From Flagellimonas profundi (GTDB taxonomy: Bacteria; Bacteroidota; Bacteroidia; Flavobacteriales; Flavobacteriaceae), in assembly GCF_017313275.1 (NCBI RefSeq), contig NZ_JAFLNM010000001.1, forward strand, positions 1,178,001 through 1,242,000: a stretch of 64,000 bases of DNA, in the 5' to 3' direction. The first letter of the stretch is position 1; every line of letters starts with the position of its first letter. The notes below the pieces were generated by a model. The model was not told where the DNA came from and did not search any database. It was given only the letters and a program-made list of their open reading frames with translations. The position numbers were made by a program, and so were the translations under genes. Shown piece by piece: positions 36,746 through 47,254 of the stretch.

Positions 36746-38338
36746 CTACAAAATGTAATCCGTACTCAAGAAGTTGCTCACTTTAGCTTCCATCAATTGC
36801 TCTACGGTCTGATTGTTCAAACTGTTGTCCTTGAACGCTACAAAGGTTCGGATGGAGAACGAACGCAACGCATCGTGTACACTTAATGTGGACTGCGCGG
36901 AATCTTTTCTGCCCGTAAATGGGTACACATCCGGTCCACGTTGACAGGAACTGTTCAGGTTTACGCGGCAAACCAAGTTTGCCAAAGTATCAATAAGCGG
37001 AGACAAGGTATAGACATCCTTTCCGAACAAGCTTACCTGCTGTCCGTAGTTGGATTCTGCCATATCGTCCAAAGGCTCTTCTATATCTTTAAAAGAAAGC
37101 ACAGGAATTATAGGGCCAAACTGTTCTTCTTGGTATACTCGCATATCTTTTGTCACAGGGTACAGTACTGCAGGCCATATGTAATTATCAAAATGCTTCC
37201 CTCCTTTTTTGTTGATGATCTTCGCACCTTTGGCCAAAGCATCATCCAACAACTCTTGAATATAGGCTGGTTTATCAGGCTCGGGGAGTGGGGTCAAATT
37301 CACACCATCGTCCCAAGGGTTCCCGAATTTCAATCCATCCACTTTCTCTGCGAAACGCTTCAGGAAATCATCTTTTACCTCGTCGTGCACATACACCACC
37401 TTTAAAGCGGTGCAGCGCTGTCCATTAAAGGACAACGTACCCGAAATACATTCGTTGATGGTCAGGTCCAACTCGGCATCCGGAAGCACAATGGCCGGGT
37501 TTTTGGCCTCTAGACCCAAAACCAATCGCAACCTGTTACTTTTTGGATGCTGGTCCTGTAAGGCATTGGCCGATTTACTGTTACCGATCAAGGCCAACAC
37601 ATCCACCTTTCCTGTTTTCATTATAGGCGCCGCTACAGCCCTTCCCCTACCAAAAAGTATATTTACCACTCCTTTGGGAAAACTGCTCTGAAACGCCTCC
37701 AAAAGAGGTGTAATCAATAGAACTCCATGCTTTGCCGGTTTAAAAATGGTAGTATTCCCCATTATGATGGCCGGAATCAAAAGGGCAAAGGTTTCGTTCA
37801 ATGGGTAATTGTAGGGTCCAAGGCACAACACCACCCCAAGTGGACCTCTGCGGATATGGGCGTAAACACCATCGTGTTTTTCAAACTTTGCACAATTACG
37901 ATCCAATTGCTTATAATCTTCGATGGTATCGTAAATATACTCAACGGTACGATCAAACTCTTTGTAAGAATCTGGTTTGGACTTCCCTATCTCCCACATC
38001 AAAAGCTTTACTACTTGTTCTCGCTTTTGCTCCATTTTCTTCACAAACGTCTCCATACACTCAATACGGTCCTTCACCTTCATGGTAGGCCAAAGTCCCT
38101 GCCCCCTATCATATGCCGCCAGAGCTGCGTCCAGAGCATCCATTGCCTCAGGCTCTCCCATATCAGGGACACTTCCCAAAGCAGTAGGTGCATATTCCTC
38201 CGTGGATGATATAGTGGAGATCACGGGAGTAGTATCCCCTTCCCATTTGCGCAGTTCTCCGTTGACCAGATATGTTTTTTGATGGATCTCTTCGGTAATT
38301 TGAAAAGCTTCCGGTATTTCTGTTGTAGTTGTTGCCAT
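36746..38338 (-). CDS. GapN-like aldehyde dehydrogenase (probable NADP-dependent non-phosphorylating glyceraldehyde-3-phosphate dehydrogenase)
   Basis: GapN oxidises glyceraldehyde 3-phosphate directly to 3-phosphoglycerate and yields NADPH. The protein has the aldehyde dehydrogenase fold with [18 protein letters not shown] and the catalytic cysteine in [11 protein letters not shown], plus the [14 protein letters not shown] tail, which is like the GapN branch. One oddity: the usual LELGGKNP, whose Glu is the general base, reads LGLEAKNP, so the Glu appears two places later. That may be a branch feature. It is 530 residues long. The gene lies downstream of ilvA on the same strand but has its own promoter. 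Confidence 0.78.
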   Translation of the reverse strand: MATTTTEIPEAFQITEEIHQKTYLVNGELRKWEGDTTPVISTISSTEEYAPTALGSVPDMGEPEAMDALDAALAAYDRGQGLWPTMKVKDRIECMETFVKKMEQKREQVVKLLMWEIGKSKPDSYKEFDRTVEYIYDTIEDYKQLDRNCAKFEKHDGVYAHIRRGPLGVVLCLGPYNYPLNETFALLIPAIIMGNTTIFKPAKHGVLLITPLLEAFQSSFPKGVVNILFGRGRAVAAPIMKTGKVDVLALIGNSKSANALQDQHPKSNRLRLVLGLEAKNPAIVLPDAELDLTINECISGTLSFNGQRCTALKVVYVHDEVKDDFLKRFAEKVDGLKFGNPWDDGVNLTPLPEPDKPAYIQELLDDALAKGAKIINKKGGKHFDNYIWPAVLYPVTKDMRVYQEEQFGPIIPVLSFKDIEEPLDDMAESNYGQQVSLFGKDVYTLSPLIDTLANLVCRVNLNSSCQRGPDVYPFTGRKDSAQSTLSVHDALRSFSIRTFVAFKDNSLNNQTVEQLMEAKVSNFLSTDYIL

Positions 38339-38390
38339 TAGTTGTTGTTTTTTAAGCGATTAGTGTTGATGTATGGTCACTCTTCTTACA

Positions 38391-38398
38391 CAAAGCTA
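38391..38398 (-). promoter_or_regulatory. -7 promoter element of the GapN-like gene
   Basis: The minus strand reads TAGCTTTG, an exact TAnnTTTG match, 52 bases before the ATG at 38338. No good -33 TTG was found. It sits in the 160-base gap after ilvA, which shows no strong hairpin, so some read-through from the ilv operon is possible. Confidence 0.42.
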
Positions 38399-38498
38399 AC
38401 ATAAAAACCATTGAAAATCACACTGTTTTTATAGGTGGCCTTTTGTATCTATTGAAAACCAAACTTTATAATAATGATACTTGAAAATGTTGGTGGCA

Positions 38499-39764
38499 TC
38501 ACACCAAATACTGGAACAGATCAGGTTTATTGTTGAGATAATCCCCAAAGAAATTGTTTTCCTTCATCCTTTGAACCAAAGGCTCTAGGTCGTCGGGCGA
38601 TTTTAGTTCCACCCCAACAATGGCAGGTGCATTTTCCCTGCTCGATTTTTTTGAATACTCAAAATGTGTGATATCATCATTTGGACCCAAAATATCCACC
38701 ACAAATTCTTTCAAAGCGCCTGGACGCTGCGGAAACCTCACAATAAAATAGTGCTTTAATTGGGCGTATAGCAAGGCTCTTTCCTTGATTTCGGCGGTAC
38801 GGGTAATGTCATTATTGCTTCCACTTACCACACAAACCACATTTTTGCCCTTGATTTCTTCCTTGAAATAGTCCAGGGCAGCAATAGTCAGGGCACCTGC
38901 GGGCTCCACTACAATGGCATCCCTGTTATAGAGGTCCAAAATGGTCTGGCATACTTTTCCTTCGGGAACAGTTGCCATTTTGTACAGATATTCCTTGCAA
39001 ATGGGATAGGTCAGCGACCCAACTTTCTGAACTGCCGCTCCATCAATAAACTTATCTATCTTTTCCAGTTCCACCAACTCCCCCTGCTCAATGGATTTTA
39101 GCATGGATGGTGCTCCTTCAGGCTCCACCCCTATTATTTTTGTATTGGGCGATAATGCCTGGAACGTACCGCAAAGTCCCGATGCCAATCCACCGCCACC
39201 AACAGCCACAAAAACATAATCGATGGGCCCGTTGGATTGTTGCAATATCTCCAAACCGACCGTTGCTTGGCCCTCAATGGTTTTTTCATCATCAAACGGA
39301 TGGACAAAGGTTTTGCCTTCTTGCTCGCAGAACAATTCAGCTGCTTTCTTAGAATCGTCGAAGGTGTCCCCCTCCAGAACCACATCGACCCATTCCCCAC
39401 CGAACATCTTTGTCTGGTCTATTTTTTGCTTTGGGGTCACTACGGGCATATAAATAGTGCCTTTCACCTGTAAATGGCTACAGGCAAAGGCAACGCCCTG
39501 CGCATGGTTCCCAGCGCTGGCACACACCACACCGCTATCCAATTGATTTTGACCAAGGGAGCTTATTTTGTTGTATGCCCCACGTATTTTATAGCTACGT
39601 ACACGGTGAAGGTCTTCCCGTTTAAGAAGAATATTGGCCCCATGGGTTTTGGAATAGCGGATACTTTGCTGCAAAGGCGTTACTTCTGCCACTTGGGCAA
39701 TGGTCTTCGCTGCTTGATAAATATCCGCTATTTGCGGAAAATAGATTTCCACAGTTTCGTTCAT
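38499..39764 (-). CDS. ilvA: Threonine ammonia-lyase (threonine dehydratase)
   Basis: It converts threonine to 2-oxobutyrate and ammonia, the first step of isoleucine synthesis. The pyridoxal phosphate lysine is in LKREDLHRVRSYKIRGAYNKI, with VCASAGNHAQGVAFAC and the glycine-rich VAVGGGGLASG. The C-terminal 85 residues form one short ACT-like domain (HYFIVRFPQRPGALKEFV), as in the shorter IlvA type, so isoleucine control may differ from the E. coli two-lobed form. It is the last gene of the ilv operon, 19 bases after ilvC. Confidence 0.95.
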   Translation of the reverse strand: MNETVEIYFPQIADIYQAAKTIAQVAEVTPLQQSIRYSKTHGANILLKREDLHRVRSYKIRGAYNKISSLGQNQLDSGVVCASAGNHAQGVAFACSHLQVKGTIYMPVVTPKQKIDQTKMFGGEWVDVVLEGDTFDDSKKAAELFCEQEGKTFVHPFDDEKTIEGQATVGLEILQQSNGPIDYVFVAVGGGGLASGLCGTFQALSPNTKIIGVEPEGAPSMLKSIEQGELVELEKIDKFIDGAAVQKVGSLTYPICKEYLYKMATVPEGKVCQTILDLYNRDAIVVEPAGALTIAALDYFKEEIKGKNVVCVVSGSNNDITRTAEIKERALLYAQLKHYFIVRFPQRPGALKEFVVDILGPNDDITHFEYSKKSSRENAPAIVGVELKSPDDLEPLVQRMKENNFFGDYLNNKPDLFQYLV

Positions 39765-39783
39765 GGGGCCGATGGTTTTTGGA

Positions 39784-41259
39784 TTATCCGATTGGCTTCA
39801 TTGCGGTCATCGATGCACGTAATCTGGCACCAACAACTTCCACATCGTGCTCACGGATAGCCTTGTTCACTGCGATCAATCTTACATTGTCCACCCCGGT
39901 ATCCTTACCTTCACCAAAGTGCTTGCCAATGATCTCCGTATCCACTTTCTTCATAAAATCGGTCAAAAGTGGCTTACAAGCATGATCGAACAAGTAACAG
40001 CCGTACTCTGCCGTATCAGAGATTACACGGTTCATTTCGAACAATTTCTTTCTTGCAATGGTGTTTGCGATCAAGGGCGTCTCGTGCAACGATTCGTAGT
40101 AAGCGGACTCACCGATAATCCCGGATTCGGTCATGGTCTCATAGGCCAATTCCACACCGGATTTTACAAAAGCGACCATCAAAACACCATTGTCGTAATA
40201 TTCTTGCTCAGCGATTTCCATATCTCCGGCCGGTGTTTTTTCAAAAGCAGTTTCCCCTGTGGCAGCTCTCCAGTCCAACAGGTTTTTATCGCCATTGGCC
40301 CAGTCCTCCATCATGGTTTTGGAGAAATGTCCGCTCATAATATCGTCCATATGCTTTTGGAACAATGGACGCATGATTTCTTTCAACTCTTCTGCCAAAT
40401 CAAAAGCCTTGATCTTGGCTGGATTGGACAAACGGTCCATCATATTGGTGATCCCTCCTTGTTTCAAACCTTCCGTAATAGTTTCCCAACCATACTGAAT
40501 CAATTTGGAGGCATATGCTTCATCAACTCCTTTTTCGACCATTTTGTTGAAGGAAAGAATAGATCCTGTTTGCAATAAACCGCAAAGAATGGTCTGCTCT
40601 CCCATCAAATCTGACTTTACTTCCGCCACAAATGATGACTCAAGGACTCCGGCCTTGTCACCACCGGTTCCTGCAGCATATGCTTTGGCTTGCTCCAAAC
40701 CTTTTCCTTCTGGATCATTTTCTGGGTGAACGGCAATCAAGGTTGGTACGCCAAATCCTCTTTTGTACTCTTCACGCACTTCGGAACCTGGACTTTTTGG
40801 TGCTACCATGATCACGGTAAGGTCCTCACGCACCTGCATTCCTTCTTCCACAATATTGAAACCATGGGAGTACGATAGGGTGGCCCCTTTTTTCATCAAA
40901 GGCATTACTGTGCTTACCACATTGGTGTGTTGTTTATCCGGTGTAAGGTTGATGACCAAGTCAGCATCCGGAATCAATTCCTCATAAGTACCCACTACGA
41001 AGTTGTTCTCTTTTGCATTTTTAAAGGATTGTCTTTCTTCCTTTATAGCTGCTGGACGAAGGGCATACGAAATGTCCAATCCAGAGTCACGCATGTTCAA
41101 CCCTTGGTTTAACCCTTGGGCACCACACCCAACAATTACAATTTTCTTTCCTTTTAGTGCGGTAACACCATCAGCGAACTCGCTGGAATCCATAAATCTA
41201 CATTTTCCCAACTGTGTCAGTTGTTCGCGAAGTGATAGTGTGTTAAAGTAATTTGCCAT
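39784..41259 (-). CDS. ilvC: Ketol-acid reductoisomerase, class II (long form)
   Basis: IlvC rearranges and reduces acetolactate or acetohydroxybutyrate to the dihydroxy acids, using NADPH and magnesium. At 491 residues it is the long, two-knotted-domain form, and it closely resembles the E. coli enzyme: [80 protein letters not shown]. The Arg of YALR and the later ERQSF match the NADPH-binding positions. It is the fourth gene of ilvDBNCA. Confidence 0.97.
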   Translation of the reverse strand: MANYFNTLSLREQLTQLGKCRFMDSSEFADGVTALKGKKIVIVGCGAQGLNQGLNMRDSGLDISYALRPAAIKEERQSFKNAKENNFVVGTYEELIPDADLVINLTPDKQHTNVVSTVMPLMKKGATLSYSHGFNIVEEGMQVREDLTVIMVAPKSPGSEVREEYKRGFGVPTLIAVHPENDPEGKGLEQAKAYAAGTGGDKAGVLESSFVAEVKSDLMGEQTILCGLLQTGSILSFNKMVEKGVDEAYASKLIQYGWETITEGLKQGGITNMMDRLSNPAKIKAFDLAEELKEIMRPLFQKHMDDIMSGHFSKTMMEDWANGDKNLLDWRAATGETAFEKTPAGDMEIAEQEYYDNGVLMVAFVKSGVELAYETMTESGIIGESAYYESLHETPLIANTIARKKLFEMNRVISDTAEYGCYLFDHACKPLLTDFMKKVDTEIIGKHFGEGKDTGVDNVRLIAVNKAIREHDVEVVGARLRASMTAMKPIG

Positions 41260-41283
41260 TTTTAATATTTGATTTTACGCTAT

Positions 41284-41811
41284 TTAGTTTTCTTGAAATT
41301 CCTGTAATATTTCACTTATGGGCATTGCTGCCTTGGTCACCGTTATCCTGCCCGAACGTACAAACTGCATAATACCGTAAGGTTCCAATGCATCGTGCAT
41401 TTCGTCGATTTCGTGCCTACGCCCCGTTTTGGCCAATGCAAAAAACTCACGGTTCACGGTAACGATCTGTGCATTGCTTTCTTTGATAATGTTTTGTATC
41501 TGGCGTTCATCGAACAACAAATGTGAAGCAATTTTAAACAAGGCAGATTCTTGATAAATGGTTTCATCGTCGGTATGATAATATGCCTTGATGACCTCTA
41601 TTTGTTTTTCTATCTGACCTACGATTTTTCGTGTCCAATCCTCGGTAGTAAAAACCACAATCGTGAATTTCGAAACACCCTCAATCTCTGATTTTGAAAC
41701 ATTTAAACTCTCAATATTGATATGTCGCTTTAAGAATATCCCTGATATTCTATTGAGCAACCCCACATGATTTTCGGAATACACCGAGATGGTATACCAT
41801 TGTTTTTCCAT
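41284..41811 (-). CDS. ilvN: Acetolactate synthase small (regulatory) subunit
   Basis: The regulatory subunit binds valine or other branched-chain amino acids and activates IlvB. The N-terminal ACT domain is clear (YTISVYSENHVGLLNRISGIFLKR...INIESLNVSKSE), followed by the C-terminal ALS_ss-type domain (NREFFALAKTGRRHEIDEM...). The 175 residues match this type, longer than the 90-residue E. coli IlvN. It lies 67 bases after ilvB and 24 before ilvC. The symbol ilvH would be equally defensible. Confidence 0.94.
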   Translation of the reverse strand: MEKQWYTISVYSENHVGLLNRISGIFLKRHINIESLNVSKSEIEGVSKFTIVVFTTEDWTRKIVGQIEKQIEVIKAYYHTDDETIYQESALFKIASHLLFDERQIQNIIKESNAQIVTVNREFFALAKTGRRHEIDEMHDALEPYGIMQFVRSGRITVTKAAMPISEILQEFQEN

Positions 41812-41878
41812 AGTGTTTTATACGCTTGTGCCCTGATAAAGCAAAAGCGTATTTTGCTCTATCGGGGTTAATGTGTTT

Positions 41879-43612
41879 TTATTTTAATCTGATATCTGAA
41901 ACGGATGCTCCTGATGGTATCATAGGGAATACGTTGTCCTCTTTTTCCACTTTCACTTCCAAAAAGTAGGGGTCTTTGGATGCCATCATTTCTTTTACTG
42001 CGTCCTGAAGGTCTCCTCTTTCCGTAACTCTTCTTGATTTGATATGATATCCTTCCGCGATTTTTACAAAATCCGGGTTGGTCATTACCGTGGATGCATA
42101 ACGTCTGTCAAAGAAAAGTTCTTGCCATTGGCGTACCATTCCCAGGTGATCGTTGTTCAATACCACGATTTTTACAGGTACATTGTGTTGAAAAATAACA
42201 CCGAGCTCCTGAATGGTCATTTGATACCCACCGTCTCCAATAATAGCGACCACTTCGCGGTCCATGGCACCCATTTTGGCACCAATGGCGGCTGGAAGCC
42301 CAAATCCCATAGTTCCCAGGCCTCCTGAGGTTATATTGCTCTTGGATTGCTTGAACTTGGCATAGCGACATGCGATCATTTGGTGTTGCCCTACATCGGA
42401 AACAATCACGGCTTTTTGTCCCGAGGCCACATTGATCTGTTCGATCACCTCTCCCATGGTCAAGCCCTCCTTAGTAGGATAAATATCTTTGTTGATCAAC
42501 GTATCGTATTCAATTTGGTACATTTTGTCGAACTCGGCCTTCCATTCCTTATGCTCCTTCTTATCGAGCATTGGCAGGATCTGTTCCAATGTTTCCTTGG
42601 CATTGCCCAAAACAGCAACATCGACTTTTACGTTTTTATTGACTTCTGCAGGGTCTATCTCAAAATGAATGATCTTAGCCTGTTTAGCATAAGTGTTCAA
42701 ATCACCTGTTACACGATCATCAAAACGCATTCCTATGGCAATGAGCACATCGCATTCGTTCGTTAACATATTGGGGCCATAATTCCCATGCATGCCCACC
42801 ATACCCACATTTAACGGATGGTCGGTATCCATGGCAGAAAGGCCAAGAATGGTCCATGCTGCAGGGATTCCAGCTTTTTCCACCAAAGCTTTGAGTTCGG
42901 CCTCGGCTTCGCCCAAAATCACCCCTTGACCAAATACGATAAAAGGCTTTTTAGCGCTATTGATGAGCTCTGCTGCCTTTTCAAGACTGCTTGGTTGCGG
43001 TTTAGGAACGGGTTTGTAGCTTCGTACAGCGGTACACTTTTCATATACAAAGTCAAGTTCATCAAACTGCGCGTTCTTGGTAATATCCACCAATACGGGC
43101 CCTGGTCTTCCTGACCGGGCAATGTAAAATGCCTTCGCCATGATTTCCGGAATCTCTTCGACTTTGGTAATCTGGTAGTTCCATTTGGTCACTGGTGTGG
43201 AAATACCTACAATATCCGTTTCCTGAAAGGCGTCCGAGCCCAAAAGACTTCTCGTCACCTGCCCGGTAATGCATACCATTGGCGTGGAATCTATCTGTGC
43301 ATCGGCAATTCCCGTGACCAAATTGGTGGCACCAGGCCCAGATGTTGCCATGGCAACCCCTACTCTACCCGTGACCCTGGCGTAGCCCTGAGCGGCATGT
43401 GTAGCGCCTTGCTCGTGACGCGTCAGAATATGGGTCAGTTTGTCTTGAAACTTATATAATTCGTCATAAACGGGCATAATGGCACCGCCTGGGTAGCCAT
43501 ATATCAAATCCACGCCTTCGGCGAGCAAACAATGGATAATCGCCTCTGCACCAGTAATTCTGATCGCTTTTTGACTTTTACTATCTTTTTTTTCTGCTTT
43601 TAATGTCTCCAT
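41879..43612 (-). CDS. ilvB: Acetolactate synthase large (catalytic) subunit
   Basis: A thiamine-diphosphate and FAD enzyme that joins two pyruvates, or pyruvate and 2-oxobutyrate, at the branch point for valine/leucine and isoleucine. It shows the catalytic Glu in HEQGATHAAQGYARVTG, ATSGPGATNLVTGIADAQ, the thiamine motif IGDGGYQMTIQEL...NNDHLGMVRQWQ and the C-terminal FPMIPSGAS typical of acetohydroxyacid synthases. Length is 577 residues. It is the second gene of the ilv operon, 36 bases after ilvD. Confidence 0.97.
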   Translation of the reverse strand: METLKAEKKDSKSQKAIRITGAEAIIHCLLAEGVDLIYGYPGGAIMPVYDELYKFQDKLTHILTRHEQGATHAAQGYARVTGRVGVAMATSGPGATNLVTGIADAQIDSTPMVCITGQVTRSLLGSDAFQETDIVGISTPVTKWNYQITKVEEIPEIMAKAFYIARSGRPGPVLVDITKNAQFDELDFVYEKCTAVRSYKPVPKPQPSSLEKAAELINSAKKPFIVFGQGVILGEAEAELKALVEKAGIPAAWTILGLSAMDTDHPLNVGMVGMHGNYGPNMLTNECDVLIAIGMRFDDRVTGDLNTYAKQAKIIHFEIDPAEVNKNVKVDVAVLGNAKETLEQILPMLDKKEHKEWKAEFDKMYQIEYDTLINKDIYPTKEGLTMGEVIEQINVASGQKAVIVSDVGQHQMIACRYAKFKQSKSNITSGGLGTMGFGLPAAIGAKMGAMDREVVAIIGDGGYQMTIQELGVIFQHNVPVKIVVLNNDHLGMVRQWQELFFDRRYASTVMTNPDFVKIAEGYHIKSRRVTERGDLQDAVKEMMASKDPYFLEVKVEKEDNVFPMIPSGASVSDIRLK

Positions 43613-43648
43613 AAGCCTGTATTTAGGGAGATACCCCTATCATAATAA

Positions 43649-45325
43649 TTAAAACAAATCGGTTACACAGCCTTTTGCTGCGGATGATACCGTTTTGGCA
43701 TATTTGTACAAGCTTCCCGATTTAACTTTAAGTTCGGGTTGCTTCCATTCTTTTCTTCGTTGTTCGAACTCCTCGTCCGATATGTTAATATTAATGGTGT
43801 TCTTGACGGCGTCAATGGTAATTTCATCACCATCTTTCACAAGGGCAATTCCACCACCCACCTGTGCTTCGGGGGAAACATGGCCCACTACGAATCCATG
43901 GGAACCACCAGAGAACCTTCCATCCGTGATCAAGGCTACGTCTTTTCCAAGGCCTGCTCCCATAATGGCGGAAGTGGGTTTCAACATTTCGGGCATTCCC
44001 GGTGCTCCTTTTGGGCCTTCGTAACGGATAACCACCACATCGCCCTTTTGGACCTTGCCTGTATGGATGCCTTCGTTAACAGCTGTTTCACTATCAAAAA
44101 CACGGGCAGTCCCTGTAAATTCGAGACCTTCCTTACCTGTGATTTTTGCAACGGCACCTTCAGAAGCAAGGTTTCCATATAATATACGAATATGACCTGT
44201 ATCTTTAATGGGTTGGTCCTTCTTTCTGATAATGTCCTGACCTTCGGCCAAATCCGGGGCATCCAACAGGTTTTCTGCCAAGGTTTTTCCTGTAACGGTC
44301 ATACAATCACCGTGAAGCATACCTTCCTTCAACATATATTTCAAAACGGCAGGGACTCCTCCAACTTTATGAAGGTCCTCCATCAAATACTTTCCACTTG
44401 GCTTTAAATCGGCCAACAAAGGAGTGGATTCACTAATTCTTGTGATATCCTCCAATGTAAAGTCCACCTCGGCGGCGTGTGCTATGGCCATAAAGTGAAG
44501 TACGGCATTGGTTGACCCACCAAGCACGGTCACCAACCTAAATGCGTTTTCCAAGGACTTTTTGGTCACGATGTCCCTTGGCTTGATATCCTCTTTCAGT
44601 AAATGGTACAAGGCAGCGCCCGACGCTTCACAATCTGCTTGTTTTTTATCGTTCACTGCAGGAATTGAAGAATTGAACGGCATGGACATGCCCATGGCTT
44701 CAATGGCGGATGCCATGGTATTGGCGGTGTACATCCCTCCACAGGCTCCTGCTCCTGGACAGGCCTTGTGGATGACTTCTTTATATTCTTTCTCATCAAT
44801 AGCTCCGGCCACTTTTTGTCCGTAAGCTTCAAAAGCTGAGATAATATCGAGTTTTTTGTTGTTGTGGCATCCTGGCGCAATGGTTCCACCATAAACCAAA
44901 ATGGAAGGTCTGTTCAATCGTAATTGGGCCATTAGGGCACCCGGCATATTTTTATCGCAGCCCACTACCGTTACCAAACCATCGTAACTCATCGCATGGA
45001 TTACGGTTTCAATGGAATCCGCAATAATATCCCTTGACGGCAAAGAATATCGCATCCCCGGGGTTCCGTTGGAAATTCCGTCACTCACCCCAATGGTATT
45101 GAAGATAAGCCCCACCAAATTGGAGGACTCCACTCCCTTTTTTACCTCGAGGGCCAAATCATTTAGGTGCATGTTGCAGGGGTTGCCCTCGTAACCGGTG
45201 CTCGCTATTCCTATTAAAGGTTTTTGTAGATCTTCGTCTGTTAGTCCAATCGCATGCAACATGGCCTGAGCGGCTGGCAGCGTTGGATCTTGAGTTACTT
45301 TCTTACTAAACTTGTTCAATTCCAT
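43649..45325 (-). CDS. ilvD: Dihydroxy-acid dehydratase
   Basis: An iron-sulfur enzyme that dehydrates 2,3-dihydroxy acids to 2-oxo acids in isoleucine and valine synthesis. Cluster cysteines are in [21 protein letters not shown] and [22 protein letters not shown]; the C-terminus has [24 protein letters not shown] 45325 starts the usual MELNKFSK; a TTG two codons earlier (45331) is also open. It is the first gene of ilvDBNCA, so its upstream region controls the whole set. Confidence 0.97.
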   Translation of the reverse strand: MELNKFSKKVTQDPTLPAAQAMLHAIGLTDEDLQKPLIGIASTGYEGNPCNMHLNDLALEVKKGVESSNLVGLIFNTIGVSDGISNGTPGMRYSLPSRDIIADSIETVIHAMSYDGLVTVVGCDKNMPGALMAQLRLNRPSILVYGGTIAPGCHNNKKLDIISAFEAYGQKVAGAIDEKEYKEVIHKACPGAGACGGMYTANTMASAIEAMGMSMPFNSSIPAVNDKKQADCEASGAALYHLLKEDIKPRDIVTKKSLENAFRLVTVLGGSTNAVLHFMAIAHAAEVDFTLEDITRISESTPLLADLKPSGKYLMEDLHKVGGVPAVLKYMLKEGMLHGDCMTVTGKTLAENLLDAPDLAEGQDIIRKKDQPIKDTGHIRILYGNLASEGAVAKITGKEGLEFTGTARVFDSETAVNEGIHTGKVQKGDVVVIRYEGPKGAPGMPEMLKPTSAIMGAGLGKDVALITDGRFSGGSHGFVVGHVSPEAQVGGGIALVKDGDEITIDAVKNTININISDEEFEQRRKEWKQPELKVKSGSLYKYAKTVSSAAKGCVTDLF

Positions 45326-45374
45326 TGTCAAATTTCATTCAAATACAGTATTCTTCTGAATATATACCGCAATT

Positions 45375-45382
45375 CAAAGATA
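45375..45382 (-). promoter_or_regulatory. -7 promoter element of the ilvDBNCA operon
   Basis: On the minus strand this is TATCTTTG, identical to the element before the Sua5 gene and an exact TAnnTTTG match, 49 bases before the ilvD ATG. An imperfect inverted repeat, TTAACAG / CTGTTTAA at 45406-45427 with a seven-base spacer, covers the -33 region and is a candidate operator. Confidence 0.45.
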
Positions 45383-45517
45383 AATGTTTAAAAAGCCCTA
45401 GATTTTTAACAGTTGTTGGCTGTTTAAATCCACTGGAAACATAATAAACATAAATTACTGTATTTCAGGTTTTTAGATTGATTAAAATTCCAACATTCAA
45501 TTAATTTTATTGTAATG

Positions 45518-45553
45518 AAAAAGGCCCGTATCGTATGGGATACAGGCCTTTTT
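45518..45553. terminator. Terminator of the oxoprolinase operon
   Basis: A 15-base stem with one mismatch (45518-45532 with 45539-45553; core GGCC, flanked by five A and five T) and a six-base loop. It lies in the 362-base gap between pxpC and ilvD, 135 bases after the pxpC stop, and insulates the ilv promoter from upstream transcription. The rest of that gap is AT-rich with no credible gene. Confidence 0.85.
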
Positions 45554-45687
45554 CAGTCAATAGAAAGTCCGTATCATCCCATTTTTGGGATAATAGTTAC
45601 TTCGATAATGACTTGTTGATTTACTTTCATACATCAATGGTACGAAAAAATATTATGAATTTAGGGTTGACAACTAAGGTATATTTC

Positions 45688-46527
45688 TCAGACCAGTTTA
45701 AATTTCAGCTCATCCCCGTACTTTTTCTGGGCCAGTACCGAAATGGATTCCTCGCTTAGTTGAAGTATTCTTGGGTAGCCACCAGTGGTTTGGCCATCCT
45801 TCATTAAAATGATCATTCGACCTGCAGGGGTGAGTTGGATAGTTCCTGGTAATGTTCCCGATGTCAACATGGAATGGGAATGTCCTGTAATCAACTCGGA
45901 AAGTTGGTAGGCCATTCGGTTATTTTCCTTGGAAACGGTGTAGGGCCTTGCAAATATTTCCGTGAGCTGAGCGTCGGACAACATTGAAAACTCAGGCCCT
46001 TTATATACTTTTAAAGTGGTATTTTCAAAATGCTCTTCAATTTTTACTTCGGTAATTTTAGGGGTGTAATCCGTTGTCTCTTCATAAGGCACCTCATCCC
46101 CATCTTTAAGTCGCGCCGCTTGGGTTACGGGATAAAACTGCGAACGGCTATCGAGTACCTTTTTGGATTGAAAACCACCTTTAACAGCTAAATATCCCCT
46201 AAAACCTTTCTCAAGACGGCCATAGGAGAGAATATCCCCCTTACCAATCTTGATCACGGTGTAATTATCCACGGGTTCATTGTTCAGTGTAGCAACGATA
46301 TGTGCTCCTGACAGACTAATATAGGTATCAGTATCAAATTGAAGCGTAGGACCTGTCATGGTAATTTCCAGTACCGCATCGTTCTCATCATTTTCCAACA
46401 AAAGATTGGCCTTTTTCACCGATTCCACATCCATGGCACCGGCAATGGGCACGCCAATGTCCCGATGGCCGAACCTTCCAAGGTCCTGGATACTCAAATA
46501 AAGGCCAGCTTTCAACACCTTAAGCAT
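45688..46527 (-). CDS. pxpC: 5-oxoprolinase subunit PxpC (biotin-dependent carboxyltransferase-like family)
   Basis: PxpABC cleaves 5-oxoproline to glutamate using ATP. This subunit matches the family once called KipA or urea amidolyase-related: GLYLSIQDLGRFGHRDIGVPIAGAMD at the N-terminus, then ISLSGAHIVATLN, and the C-terminal SGTLPGTIQLTPAGRMIILMKDGQTTGGYPRI. At 279 residues it is near normal length. It overlaps pxpB by eight bases and is the last gene of the unit. Confidence 0.93.
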   Translation of the reverse strand: MLKVLKAGLYLSIQDLGRFGHRDIGVPIAGAMDVESVKKANLLLENDENDAVLEITMTGPTLQFDTDTYISLSGAHIVATLNNEPVDNYTVIKIGKGDILSYGRLEKGFRGYLAVKGGFQSKKVLDSRSQFYPVTQAARLKDGDEVPYEETTDYTPKITEVKIEEHFENTTLKVYKGPEFSMLSDAQLTEIFARPYTVSKENNRMAYQLSELITGHSHSMLTSGTLPGTIQLTPAGRMIILMKDGQTTGGYPRILQLSEESISVLAQKKYGDELKFKLV

Positions 46528-47254
46528 TCAGTACAACTTTTTCGGGTTCGTAAATACCTACTTCGCCTTCAATTTTATGAAGTTCATACTCGGCTTTGGA
46601 AATACTTTCAAACTGTATCTTGTCCCCGACTTTCACAAAACAAGGATCCTCTTTATCGGGATCGAACAAATCAACTGGGCAATTGCCGATTATGTTCCAA
46701 CCACCTGGTGAATCCTGCGGATATATGCCCGTTTGCTTACTGGCCAAACCCACTGAACCTTTCTGGACTTTCAACCTTGGTTCGGCTCTACGGGGAATCT
46801 CCAAAGAAGGTGGGAGTCCGCCCAAATACATAAAGCCAGGTAAAAAACCGATGCCGTACACCACATATTGATGCGATGTATGCTGTTTAATAAGTTCTTC
46901 GACCGATAGACCCAATGTTTTGGCAGTCTCTTCGATATCCATACCAAATTCAAGATCGTAACACACAGGCAATGTCCATAAATGTTGTACGCGTTCCGTT
47001 TTGGATTTAGCCTGCTTTTCTTGGCATTCCAGAATCATGTTTTTGGTCTCCTCAAAATCAATATGGTCTTTGTTATAGACCATCGTCAAGGAATTATAGG
47101 CCACGGACATTTCCCAACCCGGAATTTCCAGCTCCTTGAAAGCGTCCATAAAATCGAGGATGTCCGCCAAAATGGATTCACTCACTTTTTCTGGCCATTC
47201 TACTAAAACAGCTCGTTCTCCAAATGGTTTGATACTGATGGGGTAACTTTTCAC
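46520..47254 (-). CDS. pxpB: 5-oxoprolinase subunit PxpB (KipI family)
   Basis: The KipI-type subunit contains FGERAVLVEWPE at the N-terminus and the signature YGIGFLPGFMYLGGLPPSLEIPRRAEPR, VGLASKQTGIYPQDSPGGWNIIG and CPVDLFDP. The 244 residues fit the family. It overlaps both neighbours by a few bases, so the three subunits are translationally coupled. An older reading as a histidine-kinase inhibitor is less likely given the complete pxp set. Confidence 0.93.
   Translation of the reverse strand: MKSYPISIKPFGERAVLVEWPEKVSESILADILDFMDAFKELEIPGWEMSVAYNSLTMVYNKDHIDFEETKNMILECQEKQAKSKTERVQHLWTLPVCYDLEFGMDIEETAKTLGLSVEELIKQHTSHQYVVYGIGFLPGFMYLGGLPPSLEIPRRAEPRLKVQKGSVGLASKQTGIYPQDSPGGWNIIGNCPVDLFDPDKEDPCFVKVGDKIQFESISKAEYELHKIEGEVGIYEPEKVVLNA

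Noticed and set aside
39847..40578. 243-codon open frame on the + strand opposite ilvC
   Set aside because: Antisense to intact ilvC, with no recognisable motif and an unlikely amino acid composition.
45326..45687. Hidden small gene or leader peptide in the ilvD-pxpC gap
   Set aside because: Only a short open frame with no start context is present; the region is explained by a terminator, a promoter box and AT-rich DNA.
46520..47254. Sporulation kinase inhibitor KipI
   Set aside because: The name comes from B. subtilis; here the gene is in a complete pxpABC set in a non-sporulating lineage, so the 5-oxoprolinase role fits better.
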